From Clostridiaceae bacterium (GTDB lineage: Bacteria > Bacillota > Clostridia > DSM-8532): a stretch of DNA of 8,726 nt. Position numbers and translations under genes: made by a program. Position 1 is the stretch's first letter. Each line of letters begins with the position of its first letter. Of this stretch, positions 1-6,087 are shown in pieces. The DNA lies in NCBI GenBank assembly GCA_012842645.1, contig DUSJ01000246.1, positions 1-8,726 on the forward strand, in the 5' to 3' direction. The notes below the pieces were generated by a model. That model was not told the origin of the DNA. It did not search any database and saw only the letters and a list, made by a program, of their open reading frames with translations.

Positions 1-6
1 GCAAAT

Positions 7-657
7 ATGCTGTATCTTTTAGCGGGGGTTCTGGGTTTCCTTGTGCTGGGGATTTTCTACGGCAGCCAGATCCTGATACATAAGTATTTAGTAAAAGACA
101 GCAAAGTGGCGGAGGCTTTTTCGCCGCTTATTGCATCACTGGTTCCCACGGTATTTGTTCTAATGTGGAAACAGGACTGGTCGCTTCATCTTGATAAACT
201 GTTGATTCCTGAATATTGGGGAATCATCCTTTTGACTGAAGCAATCGTATGTGTTCTGGTCATTGCCTTTATTGACAGAAAATTCGAAATAACGACCGGA
301 AAAGAGCTTTTCCTGATGTGCGTTGAAGCAGGTGCCATGGAAATCCCGCAAAGGTTAATGATGCAAAATTTCATATGCCTTCTGCTGGGGGCATGGGGAA
401 TGGACGCAAGGTTAGGAATACCGATAAACGGGTTGGTATTCTGCGCAGGAATATTTGCTCAGGCGTTAATAGTAAAGGAAAGAAACCATTTCCGGCTGAT
501 AATAGAAATGCTTGCGTCTTTTACTTTCTCCCTTGGAGCAGGATATGTATATTATTTCTCAGGATGCCTGATTTACTGTATTGCTGCGCATATGGCCGAG
601 CGTTTTATCACCGTAAAGTATGCAATTAAGAAGGCTGCAAAATCCAGTAGTCAATAA
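7..657 (+). CDS. CPBP (Abi)-like multi-pass membrane protein, degenerate motifs
   Basis: The 216-residue product is very hydrophobic, with about six predicted membrane segments (roughly residues 2-22, 40-54, 70-90, 118-130, 138-156 and 165-196). Around residues 107-120 it reads EAGAMEIPQRLMMQ, which resembles motif 1 (EExxxR) of the CPBP/Abi family of glutamic intramembrane proteases, with E112 and R116 kept but the first Glu replaced by Met. Near the C-terminus AAHMAERF (H195) resembles the last conserved His of the family; the middle FxxxH motif is not visible. The family includes CAAX prenyl endopeptidases and bacteriocin self-immunity proteins; activity here is uncertain because key residues are missing. 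No ribosome binding site is visible in the six bases before the ATG, so the true start may lie upstream of the window. The family call is by motif resemblance only; it could be another integral membrane protein. Confidence 0.5.
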   Translation: MLYLLAGVLGFLVLGIFYGSQILIHKYLVKDSKVAEAFSPLIASLVPTVFVLMWKQDWSLHLDKLLIPEYWGIILLTEAIVCVLVIAFIDRKFEITTGKELFLMCVEAGAMEIPQRLMMQNFICLLLGAWGMDARLGIPINGLVFCAGIFAQALIVKERNHFRLIIEMLASFTFSLGAGYVYYFSGCLIYCIAAHMAERFITVKYAIKKAAKSSSQ

Positions 658-702
658 AGGCGAGAGATCGTCATGCCATAAGATAATTTAAGAGTTAATT
701 GC

Positions 703-888
703 CTATTTTGTAACAATTACTTTTCCGTCAGAGTCCAACAGCGGTGTTATTCCTCCCGCATAGCCCGCTTTCCATACCAGATAATTCACACCGGTTTCTT
801 TGTCTACAAGGATCTGGCGAATTCCCTCATCTTTTAACTGAGAACCTTCTTTATGCATTACAATGAATCTGTTATATCTGTTCAACAT
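703..888 (-). CDS. DUF6440 family small protein
   Basis: This 61-residue protein matches, as I recall the family, the short DUF6440 proteins of Firmicutes: a basic N-terminus (LNRYNRFIV), then the conserved core ILVDKETGVNYL, the GYAGGITPLLD segment and a final DGKVIV. It is soluble, with no signal peptide or membrane segment, and is probably a small beta-rich domain. No biochemical role is known to me. The start is firm: a strong GGAGGAGG site sits a few bases before the ATG at 886-888. It lies alone on the minus strand, convergent with the membrane protein on its left and divergent from the methyltransferase gene on its right, so it is probably a single-gene transcript. No convincing terminator is visible in the 45 bases after its stop. 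Confidence 0.75.
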   Translation of the reverse strand: MLNRYNRFIVMHKEGSQLKDEGIRQILVDKETGVNYLVWKAGYAGGITPLLDSDGKVIVTK

Positions 889-980
889 AATATCTCCTCC
901 TCCAAATTAATATTTATATTTTACTAAATTCTGAGCTAAAAAAACAGTAACACCTGCCGAAAAAACAGACAGGACATTTA

Positions 981-989
981 TGGTAAAAT
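981..989 (+). promoter_or_regulatory. Extended -10 promoter element before the methyltransferase gene
   Basis: TGG-TAAAAT forms an extended -10 element (TGn plus a hexamer close to TATAAT) about 19 bases before the ATG at 1008. No good -35 hexamer is seen at the expected distance, as is tolerated for extended -10 promoters. The short leader also carries GAGG (997-1000) as the ribosome binding site. Confidence 0.4.
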
Positions 990-1007
990 AATTAATGAGG
1001 ATGAAAT

Positions 1008-1678
1008 ATGGACATAAAACTATTTATTCAAGCGATCGGTAAATTCATATTAGGATTATTCCTATTGGCGCTTTTACTTTTTATTCCTGCAGGAACGCTG
1101 AACTACTGGAACGCGTGGCTGTTAATGGGTATACTTTTTATTCCCATGTTTATTGCAGGAATTGTATTGATGTTTAAAACCCCGAACTACTTAAAAAGCG
1201 TCTTACTGCAAAAGAAAAAGAATCTGAACAGAAGAGTGTTTTACTACTCAGCGGCTTAATGTTTATCTGTGGTTTTATTTTGGCAGGATTGGACTTTCGT
1301 TTTAAATGGCTGATACTGCCTGAATGGCTTTCAATAACGGCAGCTGTTGTATTCCTGCTGGGGTATCTGTTATATGCTGAGGTTTTGCGCGAGAATACAT
1401 ATCTGTCAAGAACAGTTGAGATCCAGGAAAACCAGAAGGTCATCGATACAGGGTTGTATGGGGTTGTAAGGCACCCAATGTACTTATCAACATTACTGCT
1501 CTTTTTATCGATGCCTTTAGTACTTGGTTCTTTGTTCTCTTTTATAATCTTCCTGATTTATCCTGTTATAATCATCAAGAGAATTAAGAATGAAGAGCAG
1601 GTGTTGGAGAAAGGACTTGAAGGTTATTCGGAGTATAAAAAGCGGGTCAAGTACAGACTCTTTCCTTTTATCTGGTGA
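1008..1678 (+). pseudogene. Frameshifted isoprenylcysteine carboxyl methyltransferase (ICMT)-family membrane protein
   Basis: Two overlapping frames encode one protein. Frame one (1008-1259) gives the N-terminal membrane segments, including AGTLNYWNAWLLMG. The second frame gives, from about 1184, ELLKKRLTAKEKESEQ and the rest of the protein to 1678. The C-terminal part has the family hallmarks: GLYGVVRHPMY (SAM-binding VRHPxY motif), NEEQVL, and YKKRVKYRLFPF. Joined, the product would be about 223 residues, a normal length for these multi-pass bacterial ICMT/PEMT-like methyltransferases, whose substrates are mostly unknown. One missing base, in the CCCC run at 1180-1183 or the AAAAA run at 1193-1197, would explain the break; the former restores the expected PELLKKRL. 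Frame one ends in TAA overlapping an ATG at 1259, but no ribosome binding site precedes that ATG and a start there would lose the N-terminal helices. A sequencing error, a recent mutation or, less likely, programmed slippage could each account for it. Confidence 0.82.
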
Positions 1679-1765
1679 TTTGAAAGGATCTTATCCATGT
1701 TTCAGCTATTGGTAGCTAAGAATGATCTGATTTCTAAGTAATTCCATACGATCATAAAAAAATAG

Positions 1766-1774
1766 TGGTATAGT
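1766..1774 (+). promoter_or_regulatory. Extended -10 promoter element before the hydrolase operon
   Basis: TGG-TATAGT is an extended -10 element 35 bases before the ATG at 1809. No recognisable -35 box lies 16-18 bases upstream. It is the best promoter candidate for the hydrolase, FMN reductase and TfoX-like gene set. Confidence 0.4.
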
Positions 1775-1808
1775 ATATATGGACAAAGGTTCCATAAAGG
1801 AGGTACAT

Positions 1809-2675
1809 ATGAATTTTAAAGCTGATTTTGAACGTTTTGATAAATTATATCCCGTAAAAAGCAAGCAGATAAACGGACTAACATTTAACTACAGGTTTGG
1901 CGGAAACGGAGAAAAAACTTTGGTTTTGCTGATAGGCGGACTTGGGATATCAGACGCTTTCTATAATCATTTTGTGGCGTTTGCCGAATCATTTACTGTC
2001 CTGACATTTGATTATCCGACCGAAACATGCCGGAATTCTGTGCTGGCAGACGGTATTGCGGAACTGATTAAATCTTTGGATCTTAAGAATGTGTTTTTGG
2101 TCGGGCAATCATACGGCGGGCTCATTTCACAGGTCATAGCGAAACGGCATCCAGAGCTTGTGTCAGGCCTGGTTTTGTCCAACACGGGTTGCCTTGATTC
2201 TTGCATGGAAGAAGAAGCCCGGAATTACATGCTTCAAATGATGGCAGGACTTCAGAAATCCATCCGGCTGGTACGTGTTATCCCTATGCCATTATTCAGA
2301 AGAATACTGCTGAAACGTCTGGAAAAACATTTTACACTCTGCACGCCGGACGAAAGACAATATATGACCGACCTTTTCAGTTATGTACTGGGCAGGATGA
2401 CCAGGAAGCATGAACTTAACATGTGCAGGCTTATGATTGACCTGAGTAATGAGACCGACATACAAAAAAGCCATTATACTTATCTTGACAAAAAAGTCCT
2501 GCTTTTGCTTTCCGAGGATGACAATACATTTGGAGCTCCGGTAAAGCAAGCATTAATTAGAATGATGCCCAACCCGGTTGTCAATACTGGTATAAGCGGG
2601 GGTCACCTTGCTTTGATATTGAAAACCGATATGTTTATTGATACTGTTAAGAATTTTGTTGATTCAATTGAGTAA
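1809..2675 (+). CDS. Alpha/beta hydrolase
   Basis: The 288-residue protein has a complete alpha/beta hydrolase pattern: an oxyanion segment LIGGLG (residues 41-46), the nucleophile elbow GQSYGG with Ser101, an acid in LSEDD (Asp237 or Asp238) and the histidine in SGGHLAL (His266). A probable helical cap spans about residues 130-225. There is no signal peptide, so it should act in the cytoplasm on a small ester, amide or similar substrate that cannot be told from sequence. The start at 1809 is chosen because a perfect AAAGGAGGT site (1796-1804) sits just before it; an ATG at 1779 in the same frame lies before that site and overlaps the -10 region, so it is not the start. The FMN reductase gene follows after 61 bases, with no terminator between, suggesting co-transcription. 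Confidence 0.88.
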   Translation: MNFKADFERFDKLYPVKSKQINGLTFNYRFGGNGEKTLVLLIGGLGISDAFYNHFVAFAESFTVLTFDYPTETCRNSVLADGIAELIKSLDLKNVFLVGQSYGGLISQVIAKRHPELVSGLVLSNTGCLDSCMEEEARNYMLQMMAGLQKSIRLVRVIPMPLFRRILLKRLEKHFTLCTPDERQYMTDLFSYVLGRMTRKHELNMCRLMIDLSNETDIQKSHYTYLDKKVLLLLSEDDNTFGAPVKQALIRMMPNPVVNTGISGGHLALILKTDMFIDTVKNFVDSIE

Positions 2676-2736
2676 CTTTAAGTTGGAAGATGATTTGCCT
2701 GTGTATATTCCATAATGCTTCAGAAAGGAGCGTGCC

Positions 2737-3321
2737 ATGATGAAAAGGTTAAAAATCTTAGCCATAGTTGGATCTTTCCGAAAAGACTCATTCAATCGGC
2801 AACTGGCATTGGCTGCGAAAGAAATCATAGGTGACAGGGCTGATTTTGAGATACTTGAGTACGAAGATGTGCCATTCTTCAATCAGGATATTGAGCATCC
2901 TGCGCCAAAGGCAGTACAGCGTGTTCGCAATACTGTAAAGTCCGCTGACGGCATATGGTTCTTCACGCCTGAGTACAATCACTTTTTCCCTGGTGTACTG
3001 AAGAACCTCATTGACTGGCTTTCCAGGTCCGCAGATGATTCGGAGCCTCAGGTCCTTGACGGAAAGCCTGCGACCATCAGCGGAATCTCTCCCGGGATGT
3101 CAGGAACCGGAATAGCACAGGATCACCTGGTTACACTCATCAGCTTTCTGAACATGGACGTCATGAATAATCCCCGTGCGGCCGTACCCAACGCCATGCA
3201 GCAACTTGACAGCGAAGGCAGGCTGATACTGAGTGAGGACAGTTACGAGTTTCTCGGTGACCAGGCTAATTCTTTTCTGAATTTTATAACCAAGCGAATG
3301 GGGCTGAATGACCGGGCCTGA
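2737..3321 (+). CDS. NADPH-dependent FMN reductase (flavodoxin-fold oxidoreductase)
   Basis: The 194-residue protein is full length for the NADPH-dependent FMN reductase family, which includes bacterial chromate/quinone reductases and azoreductases. The N-terminal beta strand leads into the FMN phosphate loop GSFRKDSFN (residues 12-20), and the second flavin-binding segment TPEYNHFFPGVLKNLIDW is at residues 77-94. These cytosolic enzymes reduce FMN-bound substrates such as quinones, azo dyes or metal oxyanions with NAD(P)H, often as a defence against redox stress; the substrate here is unknown. AAAGGAG (2724-2730) lies six bases before the ATG at 2737; a second ATG follows immediately and is an equally acceptable start. 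It sits between the hydrolase and the TfoX-like gene, 17 bases before the latter, so the three likely form an operon. Confidence 0.92.
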   Translation: MMKRLKILAIVGSFRKDSFNRQLALAAKEIIGDRADFEILEYEDVPFFNQDIEHPAPKAVQRVRNTVKSADGIWFFTPEYNHFFPGVLKNLIDWLSRSADDSEPQVLDGKPATISGISPGMSGTGIAQDHLVTLISFLNMDVMNNPRAAVPNAMQQLDSEGRLILSEDSYEFLGDQANSFLNFITKRMGLNDRA

Positions 3322-3338
3322 AAAATTGAGGTGTGAAT

Positions 3339-3593
3339 ATGGAGAAATTGAGCGATCTGCCCAACATAGGCAAGACACTTGAAATGCGACTGATAAATGC
3401 AGGAGTGCCTGATTCCGGGACCTTGAAACGGATGGGCAGCAAAGAAGCCTTTACCAGGCTGAAATCGATTGAAGGCGATACCTGCTTCAACACCCTTTGT
3501 GCCCTTGAAGGTGCTGTTCAGGGCATCAGGTGGCATAATCTGAGCAGTGAAACCAAAAATGAGCTGAGAAGCTTTTTTGACTCGACAAGATAA
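3339..3593 (+). CDS. TfoX/Sxy C-terminal domain protein (stand-alone)
   Basis: The 84-residue protein consists of one TfoX C-terminal domain. It shows the family pattern in order: LSDLPNIGKTLEMRL (4-18, a helix-hairpin-helix-like segment), AGV (21-23), MGSKEAFTRLK (32-42) and CALEGAVQGIRWHNL (54-68). In gamma-proteobacteria TfoX/Sxy regulates competence, but that needs the N-terminal domain, which is absent here; stand-alone copies are common in Firmicutes and have no defined role, though nucleic-acid or protein binding is plausible. The ATG at 3339 is preferred over a GTG at 3333 because GAGGTG (3328-3333) is a good ribosome binding site five bases away and includes that GTG. It begins 17 bases after the FMN reductase stop and is probably co-transcribed with it. 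Confidence 0.88.
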   Translation: MEKLSDLPNIGKTLEMRLINAGVPDSGTLKRMGSKEAFTRLKSIEGDTCFNTLCALEGAVQGIRWHNLSSETKNELRSFFDSTR

Positions 3594-3622
3594 TAAGTCC
3601 ATAAGAGATGGTCGGCACAGAA

Positions 3623-3651
3623 TTGTAACAAAAAATGGATTATGCTAAAAT
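3623..3651 (+). promoter_or_regulatory. Sigma-A-type promoter for the leader ORF and MFS gene
   Basis: TTGTAA (3623-3628) and TAAAAT (3646-3651) are separated by exactly 17 bases, and TGC just before the -10 box makes it an extended -10 promoter. It is the strongest vegetative promoter in the window. Transcription would begin near 3658, only a few bases before the leader's ribosome binding site, giving the MFS gene a structured 5' leader of about 135 bases. Confidence 0.65.
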
Positions 3652-3670
3652 TATAGCATTAGCGCCGAGT

Positions 3671-3791
3671 AAAGGAGATTAATTTATGTTAATTGCAAGA
3701 CCTCCCTGTTAACTCCTGATAAGTATATGCTTACGAGCTCCTCCTTTTTATTTTGCTGTTATCATTGGGCAAAATTGAGGAAAGGAGCTTG
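3671..3791 (+). promoter_or_regulatory. Attenuator-like 5' leader of the MFS gene (RBS-sequestering hairpin)
   Basis: Bases 3734-3746 can pair with 3777-3791, covering the MFS gene's AAAGGAG site (3781-3787): nine continuous pairs (AGCTCCT with AGGAGCT plus two flanking pairs), a two-A bulge, then four more pairs, ending just before the ATG at 3795. The same CTCCTTT segment (3741-3747) can instead pair with the leader ORF's own AAAGGAG (3671-3677), and two further anti-SD stretches (CCTCC at 3701-3705 and CTCCT at 3713-3717) lie in and just after the leader ORF. A 4-bp hairpin TAAG/CTTA lies at 3720-3733. This is the architecture of translational attenuators of erm, cat and some efflux genes. 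Which fold is on or off, and which signal is sensed, cannot be read from sequence alone. Confidence 0.6.
3686..3712 (+). CDS. Eight-codon leader peptide MLIARPPC
   Basis: A short ORF encodes MLIARPPC and ends in TAA. It has a near-perfect ribosome binding site, AAAGGAGA (3671-3678), seven bases before its ATG, directly after the promoter at 3623-3651 and 82 bases before the MFS start. Its size, position and strong initiation signal match regulatory leader peptides of inducible antibiotic-resistance genes. The Arg-Pro-Pro run near its end is notable: consecutive prolines slow ribosomes, and RPP-like motifs occur in some arrest peptides. Stalling here could change pairing of the downstream anti-SD segments. 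That it is translated and regulatory is inference. Confidence 0.55.
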   Translation: MLIARPPC

Positions 3792-3794
3792 AAT

Positions 3795-4967
3795 ATGAAT
3801 TATATCAACAATGTCTGGAAGCTCTATGCTATCCGTTTCTTCCATAACCTGATACCGGCCTATGTGATCGAAAGGCTGTTTTGGGAAGAGAAAGGCATGA
3901 CCATCCTGATGGTGGTCTATGCTGAGATCATATATGCAATAACTGTCATTTTGCTTGAGATTCCAAGCGGTATTATTGCCGATAAATGGAGTCGTAAAAA
4001 GATGATAGTTATTGATGGTATTCTGGGTTGCTGTGAACTGCTGATACTGATATTCGCGACTCATTTCTGGCACTTTGCCGCCGCGATATTCCTTGCCGGA
4101 ATTGGGAGAGCTGCAAGCAGTGGGGCTGAAAACGCTCTTCTTTATGATACGTTGCTTTCCCATGGCAAAGAAGATTCCTATGAAAAGTGCCTCGGACGTT
4201 TGAACGCCTGTGATTTTACTGCAGCGGTCCTGGCAGCGCTAAGCGGAAGCCTGATGGCGGGTTGGTTCGGGTTCGAATTCAACTATTGGGTGTCTGTTGC
4301 CGGGATGTTTGGTTCCACGCTCATTTCGCTTGTCCTGGACGAACCCGTTTTGAAGAGCAGAACCGATGAGCATATAGCGATTTGGGATTACGTAAAAGAA
4401 TCAGTGCTGTTTTTCAGAAAACATGAGGGAGTATGCCTTGTACTGCTTTCCGGAATGGTTGCAGGAGCGGCGCTTAATTATATTGATGAATTCTGGCAGC
4501 TTTATATCAGCAGGCTTGGTGTTCCTGTAATATATTTTGGTTTGTTCTCGGCCGGGTTGAGTTTTTTAAGGCTTCCGGGAAATGTGCTTGCCTATAAGAT
4601 AAGGTCAGGGATGAGTTATAGGTCATTGATATCAGTGATACTCCTTGTCTTCGCTGCCGGGCTGTTTTATTTATACGCAGTCAGGGGATACAGCAGCCTG
4701 ATAGTAATTCTCCTTATCTGTCTTGTATCAGGTGTTATAGAACCTTTAGCCAGCGGGTATTTGCACCATCGAATTGATTCTTCAATGAGAGCTACCATAG
4801 ATTCGTTCCAGTCTTTAGGATTAAGAGCGCTGAATGTAATCGTAGGATTGGGTTTTGGTTTCTTCTCGGCAAGATATGATGTTTTTGGCGGCTATGGGTT
4901 TATATCTTTCATTTGCGGCGTATACCTCATATGCTTTTTATTATCATCAAAAGATGTAGTAGAATAG
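3795..4967 (+). CDS. MFS transporter, probable drug efflux
   Basis: The 390-residue protein has the length and roughly twelve hydrophobic segments of a major facilitator superfamily transporter. The loop after the second helix carries a motif A variant, GIIADKWSRKK (residues 59-69), typical of proton-driven exporters; a long central loop near residues 183-200 separates the two halves. The superfamily is clear, the substrate is not. The start at 3795 has AAAGGAG (3781-3787) seven bases upstream; a TTG at 3753 in the same frame is not used because it lies in the leader hairpin loop without a ribosome binding site. The gene has its own promoter, a leader ORF and a hairpin over its ribosome binding site, which suggests induction by a translation-affecting compound and thus a resistance role. 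No partner gene follows directly; the lipoprotein gene beyond is on the other strand. Confidence 0.88.
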   Translation: MNYINNVWKLYAIRFFHNLIPAYVIERLFWEEKGMTILMVVYAEIIYAITVILLEIPSGIIADKWSRKKMIVIDGILGCCELLILIFATHFWHFAAAIFLAGIGRAASSGAENALLYDTLLSHGKEDSYEKCLGRLNACDFTAAVLAALSGSLMAGWFGFEFNYWVSVAGMFGSTLISLVLDEPVLKSRTDEHIAIWDYVKESVLFFRKHEGVCLVLLSGMVAGAALNYIDEFWQLYISRLGVPVIYFGLFSAGLSFLRLPGNVLAYKIRSGMSYRSLISVILLVFAAGLFYLYAVRGYSSLIVILLICLVSGVIEPLASGYLHHRIDSSMRATIDSFQSLGLRALNVIVGLGFGFFSARYDVFGGYGFISFICGVYLICFLLSSKDVVE

Positions 4968-5013
4968 GTAAATCCAATCAAACTTGACAAATGTAATTTT
5001 AGTTGGCAGGACG

Positions 5014-5103
5014 ATGATGTGGGATAAGGTCGCGTTACAATATGCGAAGCTCTTTATTGATACCCTGAATAAACACAGGATAATGGACAGCGCGGTGGTA
5101 TGA
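5014..5103 (+). other. Short ORF or coding remnant after the MFS gene
   Basis: A 29-codon ORF (two ATGs at 5014 and 5017) begins MMWDKVALQYAKLF, continues with an amphipathic helical segment ending MDSAVV, and stops at 5101-5103. Its frame is open upstream to 4972. The composition looks like real protein (a helix ending like a protein C-terminus) rather than random sequence, but there is no clear ribosome binding site. It may be the tail of a decayed gene. I do not recognise its family. Confidence 0.25.
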
Positions 5104-5119
5104 TGAAAAAGCGCTACAT

Positions 5120-5153
5120 AAAAACTGGTCAGGCATATAAGGCCTGACCAGTT
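5120..5153 (-). terminator. Hairpin terminator between MFS region and lipoprotein gene
   Basis: A perfect 12-bp inverted repeat, AACTGGTCAGGC (5123-5134) and GCCTGACCAGTT (5142-5153), has a 7-base loop. Read on the minus strand it ends in a run of five T's, so it is a good intrinsic terminator for the lipoprotein gene, 27 bases after its stop. On the plus strand it is followed by TCATATTTA, so it could also end MFS transcripts, though less efficiently. Confidence 0.8.
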
Positions 5154-5179
5154 CATATTTATGAGCACGCAGAACATAA

Positions 5180-5848
5180 TCAGATCGTCCACTGGTCATG
5201 GATTATCCCGACAAGATACCAGGTATCGTCCTTCTTTTCGAAAACGAGCCTCAGGCTTTTCCAGTCCATGCCTTCGTATTTGGGATCAATGCCGGAAAAG
5301 TAAAATTCAACAATCTCAGCGTCTTTATATACTTCAAAACTGTTGTTTACAGTGTTTCCCCTGCCAAGGGTCTCGTTGACGCTTACCTGTTCCGCGTTCA
5401 GAAAGTCCGCGTCATATATGAACTCCCTGTGATAGTCCCGGAAAGTCAGTTCGATAGGATCGCCGGTACCGTCGTAATATCCCCAAAGGTAAGTCTTTGT
5501 GTCGGCTGCCAGGTTCCTGACCTCATCAGCGGTGAATACGAGATCTCTTTCAACATCTACAAATGCGTACGGAGAGAAACGGACTCCCTTGTCAGGATGT
5601 ACGGCGTCAGCCAGTTTCTCCATATCAAAATTTTTAATGGCAGTAAGAACTTCTGTAGCCATGTCTTCAACTGAAATTTCCTGGCCATTACCGGAACCCG
5701 GCTGAAGCGTGGCTGTCTGGTCTTCCGAATGACCCGGCTCACTGCCTGGCGCGACGGGACTCTCTGCATTTTTCCGTAAGGCGCTGCAGGCTGCAAATAA
5801 AAGTATGAATACCGGAAGTAAAAGTGTCGCAATTATCTTTCTCTTCAT
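5180..5848 (-). CDS. Conserved hypothetical lipoprotein
   Basis: The 222-residue product begins MKRKIIATLLLPVFILLFAAC, a classic type II signal peptide: basic start, hydrophobic core and lipobox LFAAC with the lipidated Cys at 21. A low-complexity Ser/Pro/Gly linker (about 22-58) follows and then a compact domain with AIKNFDMEKLADAVHPDKGVRFSPY starting near residue 70 and a C-terminal VFEKKDDTWYLVGIIHDQWTI; this last part resembles the ends of NTF2-like or similar small folds, but I cannot assign a family with certainty. It should be anchored on the outer face of the membrane. I recall similar uncharacterised lipoproteins in Clostridia and Bacilli. The start at 5848 follows AAGGAGA by a few bases; an ATG at 5893 in frame would put the signal peptide inside the protein and is rejected. 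It is probably monocistronic, ending at the hairpin at 5123-5153. Confidence 0.82.
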   Translation of the reverse strand: MKRKIIATLLLPVFILLFAACSALRKNAESPVAPGSEPGHSEDQTATLQPGSGNGQEISVEDMATEVLTAIKNFDMEKLADAVHPDKGVRFSPYAFVDVERDLVFTADEVRNLAADTKTYLWGYYDGTGDPIELTFRDYHREFIYDADFLNAEQVSVNETLGRGNTVNNSFEVYKDAEIVEFYFSGIDPKYEGMDWKSLRLVFEKKDDTWYLVGIIHDQWTI

Positions 5849-5881
5849 AATTCTCCTTATCCTTTGTAAAATGTTTTTTCT

Positions 5882-5887
5882 ATTATA
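5882..5887 (-). promoter_or_regulatory. Possible -10 box for the lipoprotein gene
   Basis: A perfect TATAAT on the minus strand lies 33 bases before the lipoprotein ATG, a suitable distance for a short leader with its ribosome binding site. No good -35 hexamer is found 16-18 bases upstream, so this is tentative; the region is AT-rich and such hexamers occur by chance. Confidence 0.3.
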
Positions 5888-6058
5888 AATCATAACATAT
5901 GTACCATAGCGGTGTATATATCTGCCACAGCGGCATCAGTATCAAATCTGGACCCTTCATTGGCAAGCGCCCTCTCCTTCTGTCCTGACTCGTATCATAT
6001 AATATTTATACCATAAAAACACCGGGATTTTATTTAAAAAAGAAATAATAAAAATAAA

Positions 6059-6087
6059 AGGCCAGGCTAATCAAGCCTGACCCCTTT
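6059..6087 (-). terminator. Intrinsic terminator of the sigma-factor operon
   Basis: On the minus strand, GGTCAGGCT (6082-6074) pairs with AGCCTGGCC (6068-6060): nine pairs with one G-U wobble and a five-base loop. It is followed by TTTTATTTTTATTATTT. The stop codon (6067-6069) of the 78-residue gene lies inside the hairpin. The wobble would be a C-A mismatch on the plus strand, so the hairpin is built to work in the minus direction. It ends the three-gene operon that starts at 8034. Confidence 0.88.

Noticed and set aside
1191..1200. Programmed -1 frameshift at TTAAAAAGC in the methyltransferase gene
   Set aside because: Slipping would give a plausible protein, but the site does not fit the X XXY YYZ pattern at its second codon and no stimulatory stem is evident downstream; an indel in a homopolymer run is simpler.
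1711..1726. Small hairpin AGCTA-TTGG-TAGCT after the methyltransferase gene as a terminator
   Set aside because: The stem is five pairs and no T-run follows it.
1779..1808. Upstream ATG giving a ten-residue longer alpha/beta hydrolase
   Set aside because: It overlaps the promoter region and lies before the strong AAAGGAGGT site, which fits the ATG at 1809.
3753..3794. TTG start giving a longer MFS protein
   Set aside because: It has no ribosome binding site and lies in the loop of the leader hairpin; the ATG at 3795 has a perfect site.
5198..5674. Plus-strand 158-codon open frame opposite the lipoprotein gene
   Set aside because: It is the shadow of a gene with signal peptide, lipobox and ribosome binding site on the minus strand; the plus-strand product has no recognisable features.
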